Shown one piece after another: positions 22,365 through 31,392 of a stretch of DNA of 64,000 nucleotides. Location: positions 26,535,521 to 26,599,520 of the forward strand of contig JAJKFL010000042.1 in NCBI GenBank assembly GCA_021186555.1, written 5' to 3'. Under the pieces are notes generated by a model. That model was not told the DNA's origin, searched no databases, and saw nothing but the letters and a program-made list of their open reading frames with translations. Position numbers and translations under genes: made by a program. Numbering within the stretch: position 1 is the first letter of the stretch; every line of letters begins with the position of its first letter. Origin of the DNA: Reticulitermes speratus. Lineage: Eukaryota; Arthropoda; Insecta; Blattodea; Rhinotermitidae.

Positions 22365-22560
22365 ACACCTGTGTGACTCGATACAGAAAGTCTCAAATAA
22401 AAAGGGGAGGAAAAGGAGCAATCCATCCCAACTACACCTTTGCAGTGTGTTGTATGTTGTGCGACCTGTTGCGGCTCTATCTGAAAACCGTCAGACGCTA
22501 TAAAAATACTTGTACAATGAGCACTTGCACCAACACGATAAAATTTCAAGTGATTGATAG
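22365..22560 (+). repeat. Left inverted flank of a Penelope-like remnant
   Basis: Shares gatacagaaagt, aaaaggagcaa, aactacacctttgcagtgt, tgcgac and acttgca...caacacgata with the minus strand of 24050-24270, in the same order, at roughly two-thirds identity. Its reverse strand holds a degraded hammerhead-like core near 22470-22510. It is a likely terminal repeat of the element between. Confidence 0.6.
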
Positions 22561-23135
22561 ATATCTCATCCTTACAGTATATTGTGTGCTGTAATAGCCG
22601 AAAATGGAATAATAGAAATGGAACAGTATATATTTGGGATATATTAAAACATAGTGCAGTGCATCAATTGGGTGAAAGGAAGATTCTCCTGCAGTATATA
22701 GGCCTCCGAAGGATGGCAATCTGTAACTGAAAAAAAGTAGTTTAAATACTGGTACGTTTTTCTTCTTAATGAAAATATGAAGTTCAGAAATTTGGATAGG
22801 AATTCGTAAGATTAGTTAAAAAATCTTATGACTGCTAATTTGTGTTCTACTGGGTGACATGAACCTTTAGGTGTTATGCAGTCGGTGGTAGTTGATCTTA
22901 TAAAAACTGAAAAATCCTGTAATTGGGGTGTCTGGTTAAAGTAATATCAAGAAAATTTATTGTGTAATTAATTTCGTATTCAGCATAACATTTTAATTAA
23001 ACTTCTTAATACGTATCATTTGAGCCACCAAGATAAAGAAGCCTCTGCTATCAGAGTATTTTATATAATAATTCTTATTCAACCAATGTTGTAAACTCCT
23101 TGATTTACACACAACGTGCTGTTTCAAAGACGAAC
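22561..23135. other. A+T-rich interior, probably element sequence
   Basis: Lies between the left flank and the endonuclease fragment. No domain can be read. It is probably decayed element DNA, by position only. Confidence 0.3.
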
Positions 23136-23560
23136 TTCATGGCGCCGAAAAACTTGTTTTCACGTATTACAAAGTTATTTAAACATACTAGACTGGAGAT
23201 TGAATTCCAGACCAATAATTCCGTTAATATAAATCTAAGAAAGAAGAACAAAAATTGTGACAATAAATATCTAAACTCAGGAGTTTACCAATTAAAATGG
23301 CTTGGTTGTTCAAAGAGTTCTGTCGGCCATACCTAAAGAAATGTCCTAACCCGATTTAGTGAATATATGCATTTATTTTTAAATAATAATGATTCCAAAT
23401 CTAAATTTGCATATCATCTCCTTAGATATGGACATCTGATGGATCCTATTGATAATATTATGACAGTTTATTTCTACGTGAGCGCTGAAGGTTCCTCAAT
23501 ATGTGTATAAGGTTAATTTCTGTATAAAATTCTCAAAATAAAAGATATTTTATAATGTTT
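23136..23560 (+). mobile_element. GIY-YIG endonuclease fragment, Penelope-like
   Basis: The frame at 23100-23336 has LFSRITKLFKHTRLEIEF, an NSVNINLRKK stretch and SGVYQLKWLGCSKSSVGHT, which corresponds to the GIY-YIG signature of Penelope-like elements (GVYxLxC..C...YVGxT). It continues in a second frame with RFSEYMH and SKFAYHLLRYGHLMD, as in the C-terminus of these endonucleases. In the family this domain nicks the target for reverse transcription. The copy is broken. Inverted flanks on both sides support the assignment. Confidence 0.7.
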
Positions 23561-23931
23561 ATATAAACAATTTTATTTACGGTTATTTATACTAATCAAC
23601 TGGACAGGTAAATTAATGGAAACAACACTTCACTAGATCAAACTTTATTTCCAGGTAACCATGAAGTAAGTTATTGCTTTTTAATTTCTAAACTTTATAT
23701 TCACCGTATACAAATATTTAAACTAAATCTTTTTCAGTTACAGACTTCCATCACTCGGAGACCTACTTAATACAGAAGAATCGTCCTTTAACCTAACTGA
23801 AGTACTCCAGTACATATTATTCTATTTATATTATTTCATTTTCGGCTTCAACAACACACAACATATTGTAAGGTTGAGATCTCAGTCACTTGAAATTTTC
23901 TTTAGTTTATACATCTCATTTGACACGTATA

Positions 23932-24046
23932 GGAAGTAATGCATAAACCGTCGATCACAACATAAATACTGTCAGTTGTTCCAAGTAACTTGTCATTAAA
24001 CAGCTGACTATTTATGTTGTGATCGACGGTTTATGCATTACTTCTC
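23932..24046. repeat. Hairpin with about 37-base arms
   Basis: agaagtaatgcataaaccgt at about 23932 pairs with its reverse complement ending at 24046; the arms are nearly identical over about 37 bases with a loop of about 40 bases. It ends where the right flank of the Penelope-like remnant begins. The near-perfect arms suggest it is younger than the surrounding element. Confidence 0.7.
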
Positions 24047-24049
24047 ACA

Positions 24050-24270
24050 CTTGAAAATGTATCGTGTTGTATGCAAGTGCCTATTTTACCAAGCATTTTA
24101 AAGCGCCTGGTGATGGCTTTTAGCAAATGCCGAAACATGTCGCACCGTGTATAATAAGACACTGCAAAGGTGTAGTTGTGATTGACTGCCCCTCTTGCTC
24201 CTTTTTTAACTTGTGTATCACAGCAGGATGTCACACATAAAGCAAAACTCTCAAAGTTTTGTGTCAGATG
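24050..24270 (-). repeat. Right inverted flank of the Penelope-like remnant
   Basis: Inverted counterpart of 22365-22560. On plus it has CTGGTGA, one extra base, GGC...GCC and GAAAC (about 24113-24138), a hammerhead-like core with a changed base in the first strand, sense-oriented relative to the endonuclease fragment. Confidence 0.6.
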
Positions 24271-24296
24271 AGCCGGATCGTAGTTATTGCGCACCT

Positions 24297-24710
24297 CTGC
24301 TGCTAGATGTCACTAATTTTGAAAATAGCTAACCAAGAAGGAAACAGTCTGTTCTGTATTTGGCGAAGATAGTAACAGCTGTGCAACGTGCATTTCGCAC
24401 ACAGTTTCACATGGAGCCACCCAGCCGAGTATCCATTTACGCATAGTGCAAGACATTCGAGCTGAAGGGTTTCATTTTCAAAGCCAAGAGTACTGGTCCC
24501 TCTTGTCTGTCTGGTGAAACTATGGACCGTGTTCGGGCTTGCTTCCAGAGCAGCCCATAAAATCAACGTGTCGATGTGGTTTCGTGTAAAATCGTGTGCG
24601 AAATTCACGTTGCACAACTGTTTCTATCGCTCTCTCCGCCAAATGCAAAACAGACTCGTTTCTTGTGAGGTAGCCATTTTCAATATTAGTGGCACCTAGC
24701 GGCATCGGCT
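24297..24710 (+). mobile_element. Head-to-head foldback of a DNA-transposon gene start
   Basis: On plus, from about 24335, frames read VLYLAKIVTAVQRAFRTQFH, MEPPSRVSIYA and MDRVRACFQSSP, matching the N-terminal helix-turn-helix (DUF4817-like) region of a transposase family common in insects. From 24710 backwards the minus strand repeats the gene start: gccactaatattgaaaatgg, then VLHLAERAIETVVQREFRTR. Arms (24299-24400 and 24590-24706) differ by many substitutions, so they are two old copies joined head to head. The catalytic part of the transposase is absent. Confidence 0.6.
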
Positions 24711-25153
24711 GGCCGTAACAAAGACCCGGGTCATTTGAAACAAAACGTTGAGAGTTCACTATCGACTGATGCTGGTGTGAAGTTCTAAGTGCGCCGCATT
24801 TGTTTTAAATATTCTTTTGAAAGTGTAAACTTCTTTTGCGGACGTGCTGTATGACAAAACAGTGCTCTGTCTGCCAGTTTCTGTGCATTTCTCACAAGCA
24901 TCTAGAGAGAGTATGCTGTGATCGTTGTTTTCAGTGTTGAACGTATTATTTTATACTGACAACTTACCCGATTTTCGCCCGGGTTAGCATCTAATCAAAT
25001 TATTTGTACAGCTGCAACGCGTAAAAAATCTACAGATATTAAAAAATAAACAAAAGAATCTCGATTATTATCGCCACGCGCTACTCCACTGCCGAGCTAT
25101 TACTATCGATCACTGTCAGTTTTTTTGGGGTTATTGTCAATTGCCGTTATTTA
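24711..25153. other. No gene recognised; half of a split repeat
   Basis: 25063-25097 (attatcgccac, ctactccac) is repeated at 26106-26143 on the far side of the mariner. Otherwise unrecognised. Confidence 0.5.
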
Positions 25154-26113
25154 CCAGGTCTGACACAAAAAAAACGAGACTAACCCTATAGCTCTGGAAC
25201 CAAGAGTGGGGGGATGAAACAAATATACGGCTATGGAACATGATCTGTCCTGTCACAGTGTTACAAGTTTCAGCTCGATCGCTTCACTCAGTACAAGTTG
25301 ACGCATCTTCAAATATAGGCGTGTTTTTACCCTCGGACGGAAAATGTCGGACTGCAAAAGTGAACAACGAGTTAACATCAAGTTTCTTGTTGTTAAACTG
25401 AAGAAATCCGTGACGGAAACTTTTCAATTATTGACTGAGGCTTATGGTGAAGATTGCATATCTCGTGCACGCATTTTTGAGTGGCACAAACGATTTTCGG
25501 AAGGCAGAGAAAGCGTGAAAGATGATGATCGCCCAGGCCGGCCACGCACAGCTGTTAACGATGACAACATTGAAAAAGTGCGACATGTGATTCGAAAAGA
25601 CAGAAGGTTGGGGGTGTTCGAGCAGTAGCTGAGAAAGTTAATTTGGATAAGGAAAGTTTTCGACGAATTCTAACGGAAGAATTGAACATGACAAAGGTTT
25701 GTGCAAAAATGGTTCCAAAAATTCTGTCAGATGAACAAAAGGAACGCCGCCAGGAATTGTGTTCGGACCTTTTGCAAGCAGTTTTTAGCCAATAAAAACA
25801 TCACTGTGATGGAGCACCCACCTTATTCGCCAGACCTCGCTCCCTGTGACTTCTACCTCTTCCCAAAGATCAAGTCGGTGCTCAAAGGGACCCATTTTTT
25901 ATCGGTAGAAGATATGAAAGTGAAAACGACGGAGATCCTCAACAGTCTGACAGAAAATGACATGCAGAATTGCTTTGAACGTTGGCAGCTTCGTATGCAG
26001 CTATGTGTTAACTCAGAAGGGAACTGCTTTGAAGGCGATCGTAGTTAATTTGCTGAATTTGTCAAACAGAAATAGTTACAGACACAGTCTCGTTTTTTTT
26101 GTGTCAGACCTCG
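25154..26113 (+). mobile_element. mariner transposon with internal deletion
   Basis: Bounded by 28-base terminal inverted repeats (25154-25181 and 26086-26113) that differ at one base, and flanked by TA on both sides (25152-25153, 26114-26115), the mariner target. The 5' frame (25344-25628) encodes the N-terminal helix-turn-helix part ending WHKRFSEGRESVKDDDRPGR. The 3' frame (from about 25780) has YSPDLAPCDFYLFP, the region of the third catalytic aspartate, then the usual C-terminus. The length is 960 bp against about 1.3 kb for the family: the centre with the first two catalytic aspartates is gone, and a stop closes the first frame. It is non-autonomous, but the ends look fit for mobilisation. 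Confidence 0.93.
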
Positions 26114-27166
26114 TATTATCGCCACACACTACTCCACGGCCTCTTTTCCCTTCCTTTCCTTTATGCATAGAACAAACAAGAATTTTCAACCTTTTTATTG
26201 TATTGCTGCTATCTGGTTGTGTATGTTGTACTCTGTGGTCAACTGCCCCCCCCCCCCCTGCAGCCCGTTGAGCATGGAACTTAGGGTATTAAGTACGGGG
26301 ATACACCTCTGTACCGTGGACAGATTTGGATTACGTTCGGCACATCCGATAATCATCCTAAAATTGTAATCAGAATTTCAAAATTTTCTTTGTTTCCTGA
26401 TGAGCCACAAACAGTATGACGCCTCATTTTATTACACACGAGATACCGCACAAGTTTATCCCAATAATGTGAGATAGTTGTTACTCTTATACAGGGACAG
26501 TATTTTATCTGAATCTTATCGTTTGTCACTTGCGGGCGGGCTTACTTCTGGTATGAAACAGCCTCCACGCAAGCTTGCCCACACGCGTTTTAACAGAAAG
26601 ATCGTTTTTTTGGTCTATGTAAGTCATCAGTCACAATCAGTATTACATTGGAAGTGCGTGTTTCTGTATATCCAGTATGCTAAATAAGGTTCCTACAAGA
26701 AATAAATTTTGAGAACTGGTAACTTCATTGGGTACTTGCTGGAGAAACAGACCCCACACTCGTTCGTTCTGTTCAGAGATGAAGGCTTGTTACATCTCTG
26801 TGGATAAGTGAATTCGCAGTATTGCAAGTACTTGTCTGCAGAAAATCCCATATTAAAGTGTCACTGCATCATATTGTGTTTGGTGTGTGATGTGCTCTGA
26901 AGGCAACTGGGATTATTGGGCCATTGTTTTGTCTGAGACCATAAACTGACACCAATGTGGTAAACATATTTTGGCATCGTTTTTTGAACACCTGCCTGGT
27001 TGCGAGGGAACCTATGTTTTTTTTCAGAAGCACAGCACAACAGCTCAGTCTGCAAATAATTATACGAGGTATATGTTTACAGAGTGTTAATGGGGGGACT
27101 GTTACCTCCTGCGCCAGTTCGAACCCTTGCGATTTTTCATTGTGGCGCATGTTCAATGATAGAATG

Positions 27167-27167
<1 letters not shown>
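26114..27167. other. No gene recognised; C-run
   Basis: Includes the far half of the split repeat around the mariner (to 26143) and a run of C at 26246-26258. Frames of up to about 100 codons show no domain. Confidence 0.45.

Positions 27168-27211
<44 letters not shown>
27168..27211. repeat. AAT microsatellite
   Basis: About fourteen AAT units. It gives the poly-Asn reading at the end of the 26957-27247 frame. Similar tracts lie beside LINE ends at 28186, 28661 and 30649. Confidence 0.95.
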
Positions 27212-27275
27212 CATCCTCGCACTGAGGGCGACCTAAAAAAGCATTGAAGCTGTAGTGGTTTTAATTTCTCCAGTA

Positions 27276-27387
27276 GAACTTCGACGTGTAGCAAACGATG
27301 TGTTTTTTAGATGTGACGCATGTCTGCTGGTCGAAGGAAAACATTCCAGCCAATTTCCTTAAATGTGGTGAGTAAAAACTGCAGTAC
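27276..27387 (+). repeat. Repeat F, copy 2
   Basis: agaacttcgacgtgtag, ttagatgtgacgc and gtcgaaggaaa match 14311-14420 in order. Unclassified interspersed repeat. Confidence 0.4.
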
Positions 27388-28185
27388 AGTGAACTAAAAT
27401 GCCTGGTCACGGATTCACGGGAAATTAGAGAAGCGAAGGGAAGCGACCACCGTTATGTATTCGATAACGTAGTGGCCCTGTATATGATGAATTTATTTTA
27501 AGTTTCGTGATGTTTTTATTTTATTCCGTAAGAGAGTTCTACCATTTAAAATGTTGACTCAACCAGGTTTTACTGTTCCTTAAAAATGAGTTAGATGAGC
27601 TATAAATCAAAGATATAGTATCCTGTACTACTGTGTTATTAATGCAGTACTACCTCTGCGCGCAGTTCCGTGTAAGTTACGTAAAGCAAGGAATTCTAAA
27701 TCCTTCAACGGGACTTGCGGACTTTGGGTGTGTCAGAAGCAGCCTAATTGCGGTTTCTCCCCAGAACGTCTGGATCGTAACCGGGCATGCAACAAATTGT
27801 GTTATTCGTTTCTTAATTTAGCCGATGTACCATGCGTTTCCGTTATACTTTTATCGTCTGAGTTACACATATATTCTTATCTATCAGTTACCAGACCCGG
27901 TTTCTCCAACGTTCCTCAACTTGTCAGTTCCAACTCTAGCAGTTGTAGTATTACGGGTAAAATAAAAACCGAGTCTTAGTCAGAAGGATCTGGTTAATAA
28001 ATTACATATTTCAAATGGGGGCGCGTTTATGTGTAACATCTGTATCTTTCTCTTATCAGAACAGCAAGTGAGGATACTACAAACTTAGGCGTGTTTGAAT
28101 GTCTTGACTGTTATTTGATGATGATTATGTGCTTGTTTGGGACAGCTACTGTTGATTGCCGCTGAGGTTTGCATGTAGGTTGAGG
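27388..28185. other. No gene recognised
   Basis: The overlapping plus frames at 27633-27821 and 27728-27979 have no recognised domain and no paired splice signals. Confidence 0.45.
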
Positions 28186-28239
28186 AAGATGATGATGATG
28201 ATGATGATGATAATAATAATAATAATAATAATAATAATA
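28186..28239. repeat. GAT/AAT microsatellite
   Basis: About nine GAT units followed by about ten AAT units, about 110 bases before an R4/Dong-like LINE end. Confidence 0.95.
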
Positions 28240-28347
28240 GTGGAACGTATCTGTTAATAGACATTGCAAATTCAGGATATAGAAATGTGATCAAGAAAGG
28301 AGCCTAAAAGGTTTTAGATATGAAGTACTTACAGTAGACATACGGCA

Positions 28348-28660
28348 TATGTGGAATGTAAAAGCAAAAGTGATGCCACTAATAATAGTCGCAACTGGAA
28401 CTATCTCAAAATCTTTCAGAAAATATCCGAACAACATACGTGGAAATCATGGAAAGTACTATCAAGGAACTACAGAAAACAGCCATATTGGGCACTGCAC
28501 ACATACTGCGGAAAGTACTAACGTAAAAGTACAAAACTTCTCATCATGGGAAATAACATTACATGTACCGTATATTGTAACCACAGAATAGCTTCAACAT
28601 ATGCCCTAGAATCATGGCTTATTTCAAGTATATAATTGTAAATACCCTGCACAAAGGTGA
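28348..28660 (+). mobile_element. R4/Dong-like LINE, 3' end (plus)
   Basis: MWNVKAKVMPLIIVATGTIS (28349 on), SFRKY, then in the next frame ELQKTAILGTAHILRKVL match the end of the restriction-like-endonuclease reading frame also present on minus at 29585-30648. One frameshift lies between the two parts, and about 130 bases of 3' untranslated sequence follow. It runs into an AAT tract at 28661-28708. Dong is known to insert in TAA repeats, which fits. Confidence 0.7.
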
Positions 28661-28708
28661 TAAATAATAATAATAATAACAATAATAATAATAATAATAA
28701 TAATAATG
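28661..28708. repeat. AAT microsatellite at LINE 3' end
   Basis: AAT/AAC units directly after the plus-strand LINE end. It may be the target, the LINE tail or both. Confidence 0.9.
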
Positions 28709-28867
28709 TCAGTTCGTATTTGTTAACGTGCTGAGTCAACAGCTAGATGGCCCATAACAGACACTGCACAACACACAGACACAAATAACAAAGAACAATA
28801 AACAGGACAAAAATGAAACAAAAAAAACAAAAGTATTTAAATAGTTCATTAGAACTCCTTGTGACAT

Positions 28868-29268
28868 TAATCTAATAATGACATGAAATCTAAGTATGAT
28901 GATTTGAATTTTGAAGACATCGGAAGCACTACACACTGAATCTTCCTCTGGGACACAACAGGTGGAGGGACAGTTTTTGAAGGAAAGACTAACATGAAAC
29001 AGAGGAAATTCTCGGAGGTTCTGCTGGGAGCTCGAAGATCAAAAATGTCCATGGAAGAGAGACAAGATTTAGTACCATCAAAAAATGCTAACAAAACTGC
29101 GTCAAGTTGATGTCTTGTCTTCTGTCAAGCAAAGTGCGTAAATCAAGAAGTTGAAAAGCATTAGCATAACTATACCCATTACCATCTGGGGAAATGAATC
29201 GATTATAGTAAAGAAAAACAAGCTTCCTCTGAATGCTTTCAAGTTTCTTTTTCCTAGAATGAGTAAAT
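28868..29268 (-). mobile_element. jockey/CR1-like LINE C-terminal fragment
   Basis: On minus, LESIQRKLVFLYYNRFI, then LLDLRTLLDRRQDINLTQF and, in a second frame, FFDGTKS...IDFRAPSRTSENFL-like sequence follow the order seen at the C-terminus of jockey/CR1-group LINEs (ESxQRRF ... LxxRRxxxxLxFxYK ... VPxRxxR). One frameshift is visible near 29090. No reverse transcriptase core is left. Confidence 0.5.
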
Positions 29269-29273
29269 GTAAT

Positions 29274-29530
29274 TGGGCCGATCCTGGTGGCCATGCGGCC
29301 ATGCGGCCTAGGTCTGCGGCCGCTTGGTTGCTGGGGTCGCGGGTTTGAATACCCCTGAGGGCATGGACGTTCGTCTCTTTTGTCCGTTGTATGTTGTAGG
29401 TAGCGGTCTCTGCGACGAGAGGATCACTCGTTCAGATGAGTTCTACCGGATGTGTGTGATCTAGAAACTGAACAATGAGGCGGCCTAGGCCCGATAGGAC
29501 TGGCGGTTGATTTCCAAACGACTAATGTTG
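29274..29530 (+). repeat. SINE-B copy
   Basis: gccgatcctggtggccatgc, with a short internal repeat of gccatgcg in the head, box-B-like gggtttgaataccc, then ggtctctgcgacgag, actcgttcagatgagttcta and gaggcggcctaggcc. Diverged, with no clear target duplication. Confidence 0.8.
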
Positions 29531-29584
29531 GTCTGACTGTTGAAAAATATAAAAAAAATAAATTTTTAAGAATCGAAAATGGAG

Positions 29585-30647
29585 AAGTAATACAATATTG
29601 CGAATGAGACCCAAAAGCTTAATGGACTGAGAAAAAATATAATCAGTATGACAAAGTGTACTTTAGAAACATTTAAATCTCCCAAGCCCTTAATACAGTC
29701 AGTACGAAGTCCCCCAAGTTTCTTTATAATTATTATGTTGTCTCTTGTCACAGACTTCTTCTCCCAAGTACTTCTCTTGAACCAACGGTTCAAGAGCCTG
29801 AACTTGAAGCCTGAGCCAGGCTTCAAGTTTCAGAATGCAATACTTTCCATATTATGTGTGATGTTCCAAGTATAGCTGTCTTTTGTAGTGAATCTATTGA
29901 ATGTTTTACTAGTATGGCCTCCAAATGTTTCTTTAAACCTTTTGTTACTATTCCAGTGGCTCCAATTACTACCGGTATAATCATACATTTCGTGTTCCAC
30001 ATTCGCTGTATCTCTATACATAAACTCTTGTATTTGGGTTTCTTTTCAGCTTCCTTTTGCGTGACATTTCTGTCCGCTGGTATTGCCACATCTATCAGTA
30101 TGCATGTTTTTTTTTGTTTTGTTTTAATTATCATATCTGGCCTATTTGCCGTAACTCTCTGTCTGTATGTACCCCTTGATTCCATAACACTGTCACGTCT
30201 TCATGTTCACATACTGGTTTTGGTGTGTGTGTGTGTTGTACTATTTGTCTGTCGTTTCGATGCCTAGTGCTTTGCATGTTGAGGAATGTAAATGTGCACA
30301 AAGTTTATCGGGTCTCCTTAAGTACTCATTCTTCGCCAAAATGGGGCATCCTGAGGTTAGGTGGTCAATAGTTTCTTCATGTTTTTCACATAACCGGCAT
30401 TTACTTTCAATTTCTTCCTTCAAAATTTTATTTTTAAAATAGTTTGTACCAATTGCCTGGTCTTGTGCTGCCACTATTGTACTTTCTGTTTCCCCTTGAT
30501 GGCTCCAAATTTTAGCCATCGATGTGACTGTTTGTTATCCCCCAGTTTTTCGTATAAGTTACGTGGGAATTGTCCATCCGTCCTTTTCGCTCGCCAGCGT
30601 TCTTTTGTCTTCTCTGCTATGGTGTACTTTATTTGTCTTGTGTCTCA

Positions 30648-30648
<1 letters not shown>
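29585..30648 (-). mobile_element. R4/Dong-like LINE, endonuclease end (minus)
   Basis: The frame 30241-30519 has CRLCEKHEETIDHLTSGC, a CX2CX8HX4C zinc motif, and 29823-30185 has RPDMIIKTK...ILIDVAIPAD...KEAEKKPKYKSL, the R-PD...D...KY pattern of the restriction-like endonuclease of R2/R4/Dong LINEs. The polymerase part is missing, so it is 5' truncated near 30648, beside an ATT tract. One frame break separates the two motifs. Two hairpins (29774-29796, 29798-29833) sit at the end of the coding part. The hydrophobic 137-codon plus frame 29854-30267 is antisense to this element. Confidence 0.82.

Positions 30649-30684
<36 letters not shown>
30649..30684. repeat. ATT microsatellite at LINE edge
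   Basis: Twelve ATT units where the minus-strand R4/Dong-like LINE begins, i.e. an AAT tract on the element's own strand. Confidence 0.95.
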
Positions 30685-30686
<2 letters not shown>

Positions 30687-31185
30687 GCGGTCCGTGACAT
30701 TGCAGGCTTATTTGTGAAAGGGCCTCCGTTTCTTGGCTCTTGACCTAAATGTGGTTCCGACTGGGAGTGGCTCCCGAACGCACACAACCTTACATTGTGT
30801 AGGCTGCAAAAATATTGAGATGCCCCCTGTTCCCGCCTTCTCCCAAGTAGTCAGCCGATACCACGTACCGACATCAGGAGGTATACATATGACAAAAGTA
30901 TTTAAATCAAACAAGACAAAAAGACTGTGTGTAAATAATACGCACATCTAGTATACAGTGTATGTAAGAACACATGTAGACGATAAATTAGTCCGGCAAA
31001 TGACGAGAGAATTTTAAAGGCACGTTCTACCGTTTATGTTTCGATATCTGTTAAGTAAATGAACTGTTGGTTCTGATTATTTCTGTAGACGTGATTTGTT
31101 CCTCCAGCTTTGATGTGTGTTTTTGCGGATTACATAAAATTAATATGTAATGGGGAGGCCATGTCTCTAAGCCATAATCGCCAGT
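30685..31185. other. No gene recognised
   Basis: Overlapping frames at 30708-30947 (minus) and 30733-30951 (plus) have no recognised domain. Confidence 0.45.
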
Positions 31186-31392
31186 ATTTGCCTGTCAGCG
31201 GAACTCGATTGAATATGGTACAAATCCCAGTCCCGAGACCGGCTCTTCTAGGCGAGGTTCTTCGTCGCCTTTGTCTCTTTCTGTAAGGGTGCTATAATAG
31301 TCTTAGACCGCGACCGCTTCCTTCCGCATCCCTTCCAATTAACCAATCACTAATTCTGCCAAGTGACGCTGTGTAGTCTGACAGTCACAGTG
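31186..31392 (-). repeat. SINE-C copy
   Basis: Minus strand: actgtcagactacac, attagtgattggttaattgg, aagggatgcggaaggaagcg, gtcgcggtctaag. The same order is found at 40572, 42873 and, inverted, 44660. Unclassified short interspersed repeat, possibly a SINE. Confidence 0.6.

Noticed and set aside
29854-30267. 137-codon plus-strand frame with several hydrophobic stretches that looks like a membrane protein
   Set aside because: It is antisense to the restriction-like endonuclease frame of a LINE; hydrophobicity is a by-product of the opposite strand.
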